The notes under the pieces were generated by a model. That model was not told the DNA's origin and did not search any database. It saw nothing but the letters and a program-made list of their open reading frames with translations. A stretch of DNA of 64,000 nt from AP-15 sp963832875 (GTDB lineage: Bacteria; Pseudomonadota; Alphaproteobacteria; ATCC43930; CGMCC-115725), in NCBI GenBank assembly GCA_963832875.1, contig CAWHWB010000002.1:434001-498000 (forward strand). The letters are read 5' to 3'. Numbering within the stretch: the first letter of the stretch is position 1; each line of letters starts with the position of its first letter. Both the position numbers and the translations under genes were made by a program. This document shows positions 26,939-37,087 of this stretch, piece by piece.

Positions 26939-27154
26939 TCAGGACGCCGGGGCGGTCTGTCGCCGATCGGGCGATCTTGTCCGATAACGCAGCAGACGCT
27001 CGCGACCAGGGTTAATTAACTTGGGCCGATCGGTTCGATGATTTCTTTGCTCCAAGGCGTGTTTGAGCAAATCTTTGGCAATAAGCCCGGAGATATTCGA
27101 TGCGTTAGTGGCTATTTTTGCCGTTCTTAGGTCCTGCGCCCGATCGGACCGCAT
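26939..27154 (-). CDS. Small basic protein of unknown function
   Basis: A 71-residue frame that I do not recognise. Support comes from an excellent ribosome-binding site (GGAGGT six bases before the ATG) and from its stop lying three bases from the next gene's start, as in an operon. The N-terminal half is helix-like (TNASNISGLIAKDLLKHALE) and the C-terminal half is strongly basic (many Arg/Lys/His). There is no signal peptide or membrane helix. Base composition is less G+C-rich than in neighbours. It could be a small regulator or an unexpressed frame. Confidence 0.45.
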   Translation of the reverse strand: MRSDRAQDLRTAKIATNASNISGLIAKDLLKHALEQRNHRTDRPKLINPGRERLLRYRTRSPDRRQTAPAS

Positions 27155-27283
27155 GGAATTACCTCCGACGTGCTGGATCGCATGCGCTAAACGCAGATTT
27201 TAGCACTGCGATCCCGCGAGTAACGTAAAAACCTCTCACCTCCTCACGGGCGCACCCGCGGCTTTCGCGCGCGCGACCTCCCG

Positions 27284-28351
27284 CTATCCGAACGGGGCTT
27301 GACCGTCGGCCGGATCGCCGAGAAGGTCTTCGACATAGGCCATGCGCACGATGACCAGGGTCGCGGCGACCAGCGGCGTCGCCAGCAGCAGGCCGAGAAA
27401 TCCCGCGAGGACGCCCAGAATGATCTGGGCGGACAGGGTCAGCGCCGGAGGCAAATGCACGACCCGCCGCTGCACCAGCGGCACCAAGAGGTAGCCCTCG
27501 GTCAGATGGATGCCGAAGAACAGAATGATCACGTAGAGCGCGAGGTCGAGCCGGGTGGCGGCAGCCAGCAGCACTGCCGGCACCGCCGACACGATCGCTC
27601 CGAGGTAAGGCACAAAGGCCATGATCCCGACCAGCAGGCCGAGCGCTACCGGCAACGGGACGCCGAGAAGCCAAAGTCCTAGCGCCGCCAACACCCCCAG
27701 CGCCGCCATCGAAAACAGGCGGCCCAACATCCAGTACCACAAGGCGCTGGCAGTCTCGTGCAGGATTTCCCGGGAGCGGCGGCGGCGCGGCAACGGCGCT
27801 AGCCGCACCAAACCGCTCGCATATAGCCCCGCTTCTGCAGAAAAGTAGATTCCCAGAAACACGATGACCACGACCGCGCCGATGACCTCGACAACGTTGA
27901 TCGCCGCGCCGAAGAAACCGCTGATCATGGTGACCGGCGAGGCTCGAACATTCCCGACATTCAGATGGTGGCTGAGGGTTTTGCCAATGCCCGAGGCACC
28001 GACAATGCCAATGAGCTTTTCGACCGCGGCAGGTAATTGCTGAGAAAGCTGGTCGATCTGGCCGGCGATTCCTTGCGCGAAGAACCATCCGACCGCGGCG
28101 AAAAAGGCGAAGACCAGCAGCACGACCAACGCAAGAGCGAAACCGATCGGCAGCCTGGTGAGGCGCCCGAGACAGACCGCGGCATGGCGCAGGCTGACGG
28201 CCAGCAGAACTCCGGCGAAGACGACGAGATCCACCTTCACGGTAAGCCACACGAACAGGACGCCCAACCCGAGCAGGGCCATGTAGCTGAGCATCCGCGG
28301 AGTGGTCACCGCCGCACGGGCGCGGGCGTCGGCGGTGCTGTCGCGATCCAT
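27284..28351 (-). CDS. AI-2E family transporter (second copy)
   Basis: A 355-residue paralogue of the transporter at 23908-24900. It has the N-terminal pair of helices (LLGLGVLFVWLTVKVDLVVFAGVLLAVSL), a central soluble stretch, and the conserved AFVPYLGAIVSAVPAVLLAA, HLTEGYLLVPLVQRRVVHLPP and GLLLATPLVAATLVIVRMAY segments. Its N-terminal 20 residues are cytoplasmic and polar. It is transcribed divergently from the GH15 gene across a 209-base gap, and is upstream of, but separated by 129 bases from, the small protein gene of the GT2 operon. Confidence 0.88.
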   Translation of the reverse strand: MDRDSTADARARAAVTTPRMLSYMALLGLGVLFVWLTVKVDLVVFAGVLLAVSLRHAAVCLGRLTRLPIGFALALVVLLVFAFFAAVGWFFAQGIAGQIDQLSQQLPAAVEKLIGIVGASGIGKTLSHHLNVGNVRASPVTMISGFFGAAINVVEVIGAVVVIVFLGIYFSAEAGLYASGLVRLAPLPRRRRSREILHETASALWYWMLGRLFSMAALGVLAALGLWLLGVPLPVALGLLVGIMAFVPYLGAIVSAVPAVLLAAATRLDLALYVIILFFGIHLTEGYLLVPLVQRRVVHLPPALTLSAQIILGVLAGFLGLLLATPLVAATLVIVRMAYVEDLLGDPADGQAPFG

Positions 28352-28560
28352 GCCATGGCCTCGGGTTGGGGGGTCCGCCGCTTTCTCGCTAACGCCAGCC
28401 CAGCCGGCGAGTTGCCGGCACGGGTGCTGCTCGGGCCGCTGCCGCAGGCCGGGAGCGCCCGCCGTCCCGGAACAATCCAGCGGGTCTGGTGTTGTTCGTT
28501 AGCCAGCAGAGCCCGCCCCGGGCAACTGAGCGGGCGGCCAGCGAGCGGGCGTAAATTCGA

Positions 28561-30468
28561 ATGACCGAGACGAAAACGCCGCCCGTTGGAGATCCGGCCG
28601 ATCTGCGCCTGGCGCAGCATCCTTCGGGCGCGGACGCGCACGGCAGAGATGGGCTGAGCTACCCGCCGATCGCCGAACTCGGCGTGGTCGGCGACCGCCG
28701 GAGCGCTGCGGTCATCGACTCGGACGGGGTTGTGCAATGGTTCTGCCTGCCGGCTTATGACGGCATTCCGATATTCGGCCGCCTGCTGGATCGGGAACGC
28801 GGCGGCTATTGGCGGCTGGGGCCGGCGTGCGGCGATGCCGGAAGCCACGCCTATGTCGAGGGCACCAACGTGCTCGTCACCCATTGGCAAAGTGGCGACG
28901 GCGAGCTCGAATTGACCGATGCGATGCCGTGGCCGGGCGAGACCCGGCCGGCGGCCGACGAGGGCCGGCGCACTTTGCTGCGCCGGCTTCGCTGCCGGCG
29001 CGGCAGTGTCCGATGTTCGATGCAGCTCGCGCCGCGCGACAATTTTGGGGGTGCCCCGATGGTCTCGCCGGTGCCCGGCGGGTGGGAGCTGAGGGTGGCG
29101 GGACAGGCGCTGGGCCTCTGGACCTCCCGACCCGTCGAGCTGACTGCGGAAGGTGCCAGGGCGAGCTTTGCTCTAGCCGAGGGAGAGGAGTTCTGGGCCG
29201 CCCTGGGGATCGGCGACAAGCCTGCCGGGTGGAACCCAGAGGCTTGCGGCGAGGCGCTCGAGGCCACGATCCGGTATTGGCGCGAGTGGAGTCGACGCTA
29301 TCGCAGTCAGGAGGGCTGCCAGGAAGAGCGGGGAAACCGCGTTGTCCGCTCGGCCTTGGCGATCGAGCTATTGTCTTTCGCCCCGACCGGAGCGGTGGCG
29401 GCGGCCGTGACCACCTCGCTTCCCGAGCGGATCGGCGGCGACCGCAATTACGACTACCGGTATGCCTGGATCCGCGACGCATCGATGGCGATCGCCACCC
29501 TGTCGGTGCTCGGCGACGTCGAGAGCGCCGAGCGTTACCTGAGCTGGCTCTCGCAGCTCGGCAGCTCGACCGAAATGCCGCTTCAGGTACTCTATCGCGT
29601 CGACGGCGGCACCGACGTGCGGCAGCACGCGCGTAAAGAGCTCGCCGGCTATCGCGGCTCGTCTCCGATCCATTTCGGCAACCGCGCCTATCGCCAGCAC
29701 CAGATCGACTGTTTCGGCTATCTCGCCGATTGCGCTGCCATTTATCTGATCGAGGGCGGCCGGTGGCGGCCGGAATATGGCCGGCTGATCCGGCGAATTG
29801 CGGACTATACCGTCAAGAACTGGCGCAAGCCCGGCAACGGCATCTGGGAACTGGCGAAACAGCGGCACTTTGTCTGCGGAAAGGTGATGAGCTGGGTCAC
29901 GCTCAAGCGGGCTCTCGCCTTTGCCGACCGGGCCGGCGAGAGCGGCAATTTGCGCCGATGGCGCGTCACGATGACCGAGATCCACGCCGATGTCATGGAA
30001 CGCGGATGGAGCCATAAATTGCAGGCGTTCCGCCGACACTACGATGCCGACTCACTCGACGCTTCGACCCTGCTGATCCCGCTGATGGGATTCCTCGAGC
30101 CGACCCATCCGCGCGTGGTCGCGACAGTGCGGCGGATCGAGCAGGACCTGATGATCGACGGCCTCGTCTACCGCTTCCGCCCCGAGGAACTGGGCAGCGG
30201 CGAGGATCTGCCAATGGGCCGGTTCGAAGGGGCTTTTTTGCCGTGCTGCTTCTGGCTGGCCGCGGTCTACGCGCTGATGGGCCGCGACGAGGACGCCAAA
30301 GCGATGCTGCACCGGGTGGAGGAGCTGACCGGCGGGTCGGGACTGTTCCCGGAAGAAGCCGACGGCCATTCGCGGCAGTTGCTGGGCAACGTCCCCATGA
30401 TCTTTTCGCACGCCGAATATGCGCGTGCCGTCCTGCAGCTGGCGGGGGTCTGGCCGCGCGACGTCTGA
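28561..30468 (+). CDS. Glycoside hydrolase family 15 (glucoamylase/trehalase-like)
   Basis: A 635-residue (alpha/alpha)6-barrel hydrolase with an N-terminal beta-sandwich domain (to about 270). Family features: PPIAELGVVGDRRSAAVIDSDG start, PERIGGDRNYDYRYAWIRDAS with substrate-binding Arg/Asp, NGIWELAKQRHFVCGKVM holding the proposed catalytic acid Glu, and GGSGLFPEEADGHSRQLLGN. There is no signal peptide, so it acts on intracellular alpha-glucans or trehalose. GH15 genes of this type are common next to osmoprotectant or polymer genes. Here it is followed 35 bases later by an SDR. Confidence 0.92.
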   Translation: MTETKTPPVGDPADLRLAQHPSGADAHGRDGLSYPPIAELGVVGDRRSAAVIDSDGVVQWFCLPAYDGIPIFGRLLDRERGGYWRLGPACGDAGSHAYVEGTNVLVTHWQSGDGELELTDAMPWPGETRPAADEGRRTLLRRLRCRRGSVRCSMQLAPRDNFGGAPMVSPVPGGWELRVAGQALGLWTSRPVELTAEGARASFALAEGEEFWAALGIGDKPAGWNPEACGEALEATIRYWREWSRRYRSQEGCQEERGNRVVRSALAIELLSFAPTGAVAAAVTTSLPERIGGDRNYDYRYAWIRDASMAIATLSVLGDVESAERYLSWLSQLGSSTEMPLQVLYRVDGGTDVRQHARKELAGYRGSSPIHFGNRAYRQHQIDCFGYLADCAAIYLIEGGRWRPEYGRLIRRIADYTVKNWRKPGNGIWELAKQRHFVCGKVMSWVTLKRALAFADRAGESGNLRRWRVTMTEIHADVMERGWSHKLQAFRRHYDADSLDASTLLIPLMGFLEPTHPRVVATVRRIEQDLMIDGLVYRFRPEELGSGEDLPMGRFEGAFLPCCFWLAAVYALMGRDEDAKAMLHRVEELTGGSGLFPEEADGHSRQLLGNVPMIFSHAEYARAVLQLAGVWPRDV

Positions 30469-30503
30469 GCTGGTTTCGTACTCTCGGCGATAAGGAGATC
30501 GAT

Positions 30504-31502
30504 GTGCCGGAAATCGTCGTCATCACCGGGTCCTCGGCCGGGGTCGGGCGCGCGACGGCGCACACCTTTGCCGCCCGCGGGGCACATATCGGTCTAATTG
30601 CGCGCGGCACGCCGGCGCTGCAAGGGGCCGCCGCGGAGGTCGAAAAGGGCGGCGGCAAGGCGCTGACGCTGCCGCTCGACGTTACCGACGCCGATGCGGT
30701 CGAGGCCGCGGCGGAGCGGGTCGAGAACGAGTTCGGCCCGATCGACATCTGGGTCAATTGCGCGATGGCGACAATCTTCGCCCCGGTTCACCGCATCACC
30801 GCCGAGGAGTTCCGACGCGCCACCGAGGTCAGCTATCTGGGCTTTGTCTACGGCACCATGGCCGCCCTGAAACGCATGCGGCCGCGCAACCGCGGAACTA
30901 TCGTCCAGGTCGGCTCGGCGCTCAGCTACCGGGCGATACCATTGCAGTCGGCTTACTGCGGCGCCAAATTCGCGATCCGCGGCTTCACCGACAGCCTGCG
31001 GACGGAATTGATCCATGATGGGGTCGACATTCATCTCGTCATGGTTCAGATGCCGGCGCTCAACACGCCGCAGTTCGACTGGGCGCGCAACAAGATGAGC
31101 CGCCGCCCGCAGCCGATGGGGACGATCTTCCAGCCCGAAATTGCCGCTGAGGCGATCCTCTATGCCGCCCACTCGCGGCGCCGCGAAGTTTGGGTCGGAG
31201 GCTCCAGCGTCCAGGCGATCGTCGGCAACAAGCTCATTCCCGAGTTACTCGACCGGTATCTGGCGAAAACCGGCTACAGCGGCCAGCTGACCGACGAGCC
31301 GGCGGACCCCAAGCAGCCGGACAATCTGTTCGAGCCAGTACAAGGCGACCTCGGCACGCATGGCCGCTTCGACAGTCGCGCCACGGCGACAAGCCCCGAA
31401 CTCTGGGCGACAAAACACCGCGCCGCGATCGCCGGAGGGTTGACACTCGCGGGCTTCCTCGTGACCATGCTAGTCGCCTCGAGAGGCTTGGCCCGGCGTT
31501 AG
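30504..31502 (+). CDS. Short-chain dehydrogenase/reductase with C-terminal anchor
   Basis: A 332-residue protein. The Rossmann motif TGSSAGVGRA is at 8-17, WVNCAMATIF covers the NNAG-like position, and the catalytic set is Ser in VQVGSALSYR and Tyr/Lys in YCGAKFA. A C-terminal extension of about 100 residues ends in a hydrophobic helix (AIAGGLTLAGFLVTMLVAS), predicting attachment to the membrane. The start is GTG (30504), 8 bases after AAGGAG; no in-frame ATG fits the family N-terminus. It is probably co-transcribed with the GH15 gene. Substrate unknown. Confidence 0.87.
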   Translation: MPEIVVITGSSAGVGRATAHTFAARGAHIGLIARGTPALQGAAAEVEKGGGKALTLPLDVTDADAVEAAAERVENEFGPIDIWVNCAMATIFAPVHRITAEEFRRATEVSYLGFVYGTMAALKRMRPRNRGTIVQVGSALSYRAIPLQSAYCGAKFAIRGFTDSLRTELIHDGVDIHLVMVQMPALNTPQFDWARNKMSRRPQPMGTIFQPEIAAEAILYAAHSRRREVWVGGSSVQAIVGNKLIPELLDRYLAKTGYSGQLTDEPADPKQPDNLFEPVQGDLGTHGRFDSRATATSPELWATKHRAAIAGGLTLAGFLVTMLVASRGLARR

Positions 31503-31578
31503 CAGTACCGAACGCCGGGGAACCAATTCCAGCTACTCACGTTTGAAGCGGGGTCAAGGGGCGGCCAGGGGGGAACTG

Positions 31579-32229
31579 GTGGTGATCTTCGGGCCGCGCG
31601 CGAATATGTTCATGAACGCGGCCCTGATCGCGGCCGGGGCCGGCGCGGTCTTTCTGCTGCTGCTGATCTGGGTGGTGCCGGTGATGGGCTACAACACCCA
31701 GGAACGGTACATCCCGCCGCAGCCGGTGCCGTTCAGCCACAAACATCATGTGAGCGGGCTTGGCCTCGACTGTCGGTATTGCCACACCACGGTTGAAATC
31801 TCGCAGAACGCCGGCATCCCGGCAACCGAGATCTGCATGACCTGCCACTCGCAGATCTGGACCAACGCCGCGATCCTGGCGCCGGTGCGGCAGAGTTTTG
31901 CCGACCAGGTGCCGCTGCGCTGGACCGCGGTCTACACACTCCCCGATTACGTCTATTTCGATCACAGCATCCACATCGCCAAGGGTGTGGGCTGCACCGA
32001 ATGCCACGGGCCGATCGGCGACATGCCGCTGACCCGCAAGGCCTCGACGCTCTACATGAGCTGGTGTCTCTCCTGCCATCGCGATCCGGCGCCGCATCTG
32101 CGCCCGCTCAATGAAGTGTTCAACCCGCATTGGCATCGCACGCCCGGCACCCCGTCCGGCGAGGAATTGATGGCCGCCTATCACATCCATACCAGGACGC
32201 TCAGCGACTGCGGCGTGTGTCACCGATGA
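31579..32229 (+). CDS. actA: Alternative complex III pentaheme cytochrome, ActA
   Basis: A 216-residue cytochrome anchored by one N-terminal helix (ALIAAGAGAVFLLLLIWVV). Five heme sites: CRYCH 65-69, CMTCH 86-90, CTECH 139-143, CLSCH 163-167 and CGVCH 211-215. Bis-His ligation is suggested by FSHKHHVSG and DHSIHIAKG. This is the electron-transfer subunit of alternative complex III, which oxidises quinol in place of the bc1 complex. Two adjacent GTG codons (31579, 31582) follow a purine-rich AGGGGGGAA; the first is used. The stop overlaps the actB ATG. Confidence 0.9.
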   Translation: MVIFGPRANMFMNAALIAAGAGAVFLLLLIWVVPVMGYNTQERYIPPQPVPFSHKHHVSGLGLDCRYCHTTVEISQNAGIPATEICMTCHSQIWTNAAILAPVRQSFADQVPLRWTAVYTLPDYVYFDHSIHIAKGVGCTECHGPIGDMPLTRKASTLYMSWCLSCHRDPAPHLRPLNEVFNPHWHRTPGTPSGEELMAAYHIHTRTLSDCGVCHR

Positions 32230-35191
32230 GCGCGCCCGGCCGCAATTATTGGCGTAGCCTCGAGGAACTGGCCGAGACACCGGAATTCGCGGCGATCGTC
32301 GAACGCGAGGCGCCGCGGTTTGGCGACGCGCTCGCCGGCATCGACCGCCGCCGCTTTCTGCAGCTGATGGCGGCGTCGATGGCGCTGGGTGGGCTCGCGG
32401 CCTGCGGTCCCGAGCCCAATGCGCGTCAGCTCCTCCCCTATGTCGAGCAGCCGCCCGGCATCGTGCCGGGGCGCTCGCGCTATTATGCGACGGCGACGAC
32501 GCTCGACGGTTACGCGACCGGCGTCTTGATCGCCAGCCAAATGGCCCGGCCGGTCAAGATCGAGGGCAACCCCGACCACCCGGCGAGCCTCGGTGCGGCG
32601 AGCGCCCAGATGCAGGCGACGATCCTCGGGCTTTACGACCCGCGCCGCGCGCAGTCGATCGTCGGCCACGGCCAGATCGACACTTGGGAGAGTTTCGTCA
32701 CCGCGCTGTTCGAGCGCCGCGACCGGCTGCTGGCGCATCACGGCGAGGGGCTGCGGCTGTTGACCGGGAACGTGACCTCGCCGTCGCTGATCGCTCAGAT
32801 CGCGGCTCTCAAAAAGCAGTTCCCGGGAATGCAATGGCACCAATGGGAGCCATTGCACCGCGATTATGAGGTCGCCGCCGCCACGCAGGCTTTCGGCCGG
32901 CCGCTCGACAGCGTCTACGATGTCGGCGCGGCCGAAATGATCTTCGCTGTCGAGAGCGATCTGATTTCGGCCGTGCCGGGGTGGCTCGCCTACGCGCGTC
33001 ATTTTGCGGAGCGGCGCCGCCCCGACCAGGTCGCACTGACTGGCCAGACCGGCGGCAAGATGAGCCGGGTCTACGCGATCGAAAGCACGCCGACCCTGAT
33101 CGGTGCCAAGGCGGATCACCGCCTGGCGGTGCGGCCCGCGGAGATGGCTGCGGCGCTGCGCTATCTCGCGGCTTCCCTCGGCGCCGGACCGCAGGCATGG
33201 TCGCAGGCCGAGATCAAGGACGCGGATTGGCTGAAGGCGGCGGCGGCGGATCTGAAGCAGCATTATGGCCACGCGCTCGTCCATGCCGGGCGCGAGCAGC
33301 CGGCAGAGATCCATCTGTTGGCACACGCGATCAACGGCGCGCTCGGCAGCTTTCGGCACGACCATCCGGCTGGTCGAGCCGGTGGCCGCCGCCTGCCGGG
33401 TCGCAGCTTCAATCGCTGCGGCGGCTGGTCGCCGACATGGCGGCCGGCAAGGTCGACACCCTCTTGATGCTGGACACGAACCCGCTCTACACCGCACCCG
33501 CCGACATCGATTTCGCGGCGGCGCTGCAAGAAAGTGCCGTTGTCGGCGAGCCTCGCCCTCTATGCCGACGAAACGGCGCTCGCGAGCACCTGGCACATCC
33601 CGGCGACCCATGAATATGAAGCTTGGAGCGATGCTCGCGCCTTCGACGGCACGATCACGATCCAACAGCCGCAGGTGCGTCGATTGTACGGCGGCCATTC
33701 GGCGCAGGAGGTGCTGGCGGTCCTGCAAGGCAACACGATGCCGGTCGATTACGAGTTGCTGCGCGGCTTCTGGCAGAGCGCGGCGCAGCAGCAGGGGCAT
33801 GCCGATTTCGAGCATTTCTGGCACGAATCGGTGCGCGTCGGCGTCGTCGCAAACAGTGCCGCGAAGCCGGTCAAGCGCGACCCTGGCGGCCGATGTCGCC
33901 AGCCATCTGCCGGCTGCGGCGCCGCCGGCGAAGCCGGCTCGACATTCTGTTCCGTCCCGACGAGGCGAACTGGGACGGGCGGTTACGCCGACAATCCGTG
34001 GCTATTGGAGATGCCGCGCCCGTTCACCCGGCTGACCTGGGACAACGCGGCGCTGATCGCACCGGCGACGGCCGAGCGGCTCGGCCTCGAGACGCGAGGA
34101 TGTGGTCGTGGTCGCTGCCGCCGGACATCGCCAGGTGGGCGCCCCGATCTTTGTGCTGCCCGGGCAGGCGCCCGATTGCGTCACCCTGCCGCTCGGCTGG
34201 GGCCGCGCCGCCGGCGGGCTCGGCGCCGGCGTCGGCTTCAACGCCTACATGGCTGCGCAACGCCGCCAATCCTTGGGTGGTCGACGGCGGCGTCGCTGAC
34301 GCAAGACCGGGAGACGTCTATGCGGCTCGCGACGACGCAGGGGCAGGACCGCGTCGCCGGCCGCGACCTGATCCGCGAGGGCACGCTCGCCGAGTTCGAG
34401 AAAAATCCCGCAATTCCTGCGAGCACAAAGTAAACGACGCAGTCGCTCTACCCGGCTTACAAATATCCCGGCAACGCCTGGGCGATGGCGGTCGACCTCA
34501 ACTCATGCATCGGCTGCCAGGCCTGCGTCGTCGCCTGCCAGGCGGAAAACAACGTGCCGGTCGTCGGCAAGGACCAGGTGCTCGCCGGCCGCGAGATGCA
34601 CTGGCTGCGCATCGACCGCTACTATTCGGGACCGGCCGACGAGCCCGATATCGCGTTCGAGCCGGTGCCGTGCATGCATTGCGAGAACGCGCCCTGCGAG
34701 GTCGTCTGCCCGGTGCACGCCACCGTGCACGACCACGAGGGCCTCAACCTGATGGTCTACAACCGCTGCGTCGGCACGCGCTTCTGCTCCAACAACTGCC
34801 CCTACAAGGTGCGGCGGTTCAATTTCTACGCCTATGCGCCAAACGACGACCGGCCGGCCGAAGTCGTGGAACCCGGAAGTCACGGTGCGCGGCCGCGGCG
34901 TCATGGAGAAATGCACCTACTGCATCCAGCGCATCCGCACCGACGCAGATCGACGCCGATGCGCGAGAACCGGCCGATCCGCGACGGCGAGGTCGTCACT
35001 GCCTGCCAGCAGAGCTGCCCGACCCAGGCGATCATCTTCGGCGACCGCAACGACCCGCAGAGCGCCGTCGCCCGGCGCAAAGCGAGCCCGCTCGATTACG
35101 TGCTGCTCGAGGAGCTGAACACCCGGCCGCGCACCAGCTATACCGCCCTGATCCGCAACCCCAACCCGCGATCAAGGACGACGACGCATGA
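32226..35191 (+). pseudogene. actB: ActB, alternative complex III Fe-S/molybdopterin-like subunit (frameshifted)
   Basis: The large peripheral subunit of alternative complex III. The first 370 codons are intact: a GIDRRRFLQLMAASMALGGLAACG Tat/lipobox-like leader, VKIEGNPDHP, then the molybdopterin-oxidoreductase-like fold (without cofactor in studied homologues). From 33350 onward the reading frame changes about 15 times, almost always +1, yet the family sequence continues across frames. The C-terminal ferredoxin-like half is clear: CIGCQACVVACQAENNVP, CMHCENAPCEVVCPVHAT, RFCSNNCPYKVRRFNF, MEKCTYCIQRI and VVTACQQSCPTQAIIFG. As written it cannot be translated whole; sequence error is the likeliest cause. 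Confidence 0.85.
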
Positions 35192-36550
35192 GCCTCACCG
35201 AACTGCCGAGCGCGGCGCCGGTGGTCCGGCCGGGCGTCACCCTGCGCTCGCTCAGCGAGGAGGTCAGCGAGCCGCGTATTGCGCCCGCACGCGCCGCGCT
35301 GGTGGTGGGTCGGCTTCGGCATTTCGCTTCTGCTGTTTCTGTGCTGGTCGTGGCGATGGCGTGGCTGTTCGTCAACGGCATCGGCGTCTGGGGCGTCAAC
35401 ATCCCGGTCGCCTGGGGGCTGGCGATCGCCGAATATGTGTGGTGGATCGCGCTGGCGAGCGGCGGCACGATCGTCTCGGCGCTGTTTTACCTGACCCGCT
35501 CGCCGTGGCGCTCGGCGACCAACCGCATCGCCGAAGTCATGATGCTGCGTGCCGCGGCCGTGCGCGGGCATGATGCCGATCATGCATCTTGGGCGGCCCG
35601 GCTTTTTCTATTGGCTGTTCCCATATTCGACGGTGATGGGGGTATGGCCGCAAGTGCGCAGCCCGCTGTGGTGGGATTTCATCTGCCTGCTGTGCTACAT
35701 CCTGATGTCGATCATGTTCTATTACGTCGGGCTGCTGCCGGATCTCGCGACCGTGCGCGATCTGGCGCAGACCCGGCCGAAGCAGATCTTCTACGGCGTT
35801 CTGGCGCTCGGTTGGCGCGGTTCGGCGCGGCACTGGCGCAACCAGCGCACCGTCTACTTCATCATGTGCGGCGATCATGGCGCCGATGGTCATTTCGGTG
35901 CACAGCGTCGTCGGCCTCGATTTCGCCGGCGGCCTGACCCCGGGCTGGCATTCGACGCAGTTCCCGCCCTATTTCTTCTTTGGCGCGGTGATTTCCGGGC
36001 TGGCATTGGTGATCATGCTGACGATCCTCGTCCGCCGCGGCTACGGGCTCCAGGACATCATCACCGAATATCATTTCAACGCGCTGGCCAAGGTCATGCT
36101 GGTCGGCAGCCTGATGCTCGGCTACTCCTATCTGTGGGAGGCGTTGGGTGCGGTCTACGGCAGCAACGTCGCCGACAGGAGCGAGTTCTTTTTTCGCATC
36201 TTCGGCTTTTACGCCCCCTCATATCTGGGCAAAGATCGCGCTCAATATCGTGATCCCGCAGCTTCTGTGGCTGCCGTCGGTGCGCCGCAACGAAATCGTG
36301 CTGTTCCTGATCTCGCTCGGGGTCATCGTCGGTATGTGGCTCGAGCGTTTTGTCATCGTGATCCCGAGCCTCAGCCACAACTCGATGCCCTCGGAATGGG
36401 GCGTCTATTACCCGACACTGTGGGACTGGGCGACCTTGGCCGGGACCATCGGGCTGTTTATGACGATATTTTTTGTGATTCTGCGGCTGCTCCCGATCGT
36501 CTCGATCGCCGAGGTCCGTGAGATCGTCGACCGAGAGGAGCTCGCAGTGA
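35188..36550 (+). pseudogene. actC: ActC, NrfD-like quinol-binding subunit (frameshifted)
   Basis: A polytopic NrfD-family membrane subunit of alternative complex III, starting ATGA-coupled to actB. Recognisable pieces, in different frames, are VNGIGVWGVNIPVAWGLAIAE, MMPIMHLGRPGFFYWLFPYS, HSVVGLDFAGGLTPGWHSTQ, EYHFNALAKVMLVGSLMLGY and NSMPSEWGVYYPTLWDW. Shifts lie near 35298, 35346, 35558, 35868 and 36222. In the last frame there is no stop before actD. The end given here is the TGA overlapping the actD GTG, which requires one more shift. The protein would have ten helices if repaired. Confidence 0.8.
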
Positions 36551-37087
36551 GCGAGCAGCGGCTGTACGGCCTGATCGGCGTCTTCGCCACCGCGGACGCG
36601 GTGATGATGGCGGCGCGCCAGCTGCATTCGCTGGGTTTCCGCGCGGTCGAGGCGTACACGCCTTACCCGGTCGAAGGGCTCGACGAGCTGCTCCGCCCCG
36701 GCCGCAGCACCTGGCTGCCGCCGGCGATCGCGATCGGCGCCGTCTTCGGCGCGGTGTGGGGTTATTTCATCCAGTATTGGGACGAGGCGCTCGAATTATC
36801 CGATCAATGTCGGCGGCCGTCCGCACAACAGCTGGCCGGCCTTTATCGTCGGCACCTTCGAGTTCACCGTGCTGTGCGCGATCGCAGCCGGGTTTTTTGC
36901 GCTGCTGGCCTCGTGCCGCCTGCCGCTTCTCTATCACCCGATCTTTGCGGCACCCGAATTCGACCGGGCCTCGGTGGACCGGTTCGTGCTATGCGTCGGG
37001 GCGCGCGACCCGAGCTTCGCGCCGGACCATGTCCGTCGTATCTTCGAGCGCTATGGCGCTGAGCAGGTGGCCGAGGTGCCGGCGTGA
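36547..37087 (+). pseudogene. actD: ActD, small membrane subunit (one frameshift)
   Basis: The ActD subunit, about 180 residues if repaired: an N-terminal soluble domain (LYGLIGVFATADAVMMAARQL, FRAVEAYTPYPVEGLDELL) followed by two helices (PPAIAIGAVFGAVWGYFIQYW and FTVLCAIAAGFFALLASC). A single +1 shift near 36796 separates the halves: EAL is in one frame and NYPINVGGRPHNSWPAFIVG in the next. The probable start is GTG 36547. Its stop overlaps the GTG of actE, continuing the tight stop/start pattern of the locus. Confidence 0.8.

Noticed and set aside
32220..33824. A 534-codon minus-strand frame opposite actB
   Set aside because: Opposes a clearly conserved protein and has shadow composition. 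Its length comes from codon bias only.
33345..36800. Programmed ribosomal frameshifting as the explanation for the actB-D shifts
   Set aside because: About twenty shifts without a common slippery sequence or downstream structure cannot be programmed; sequence error fits better.
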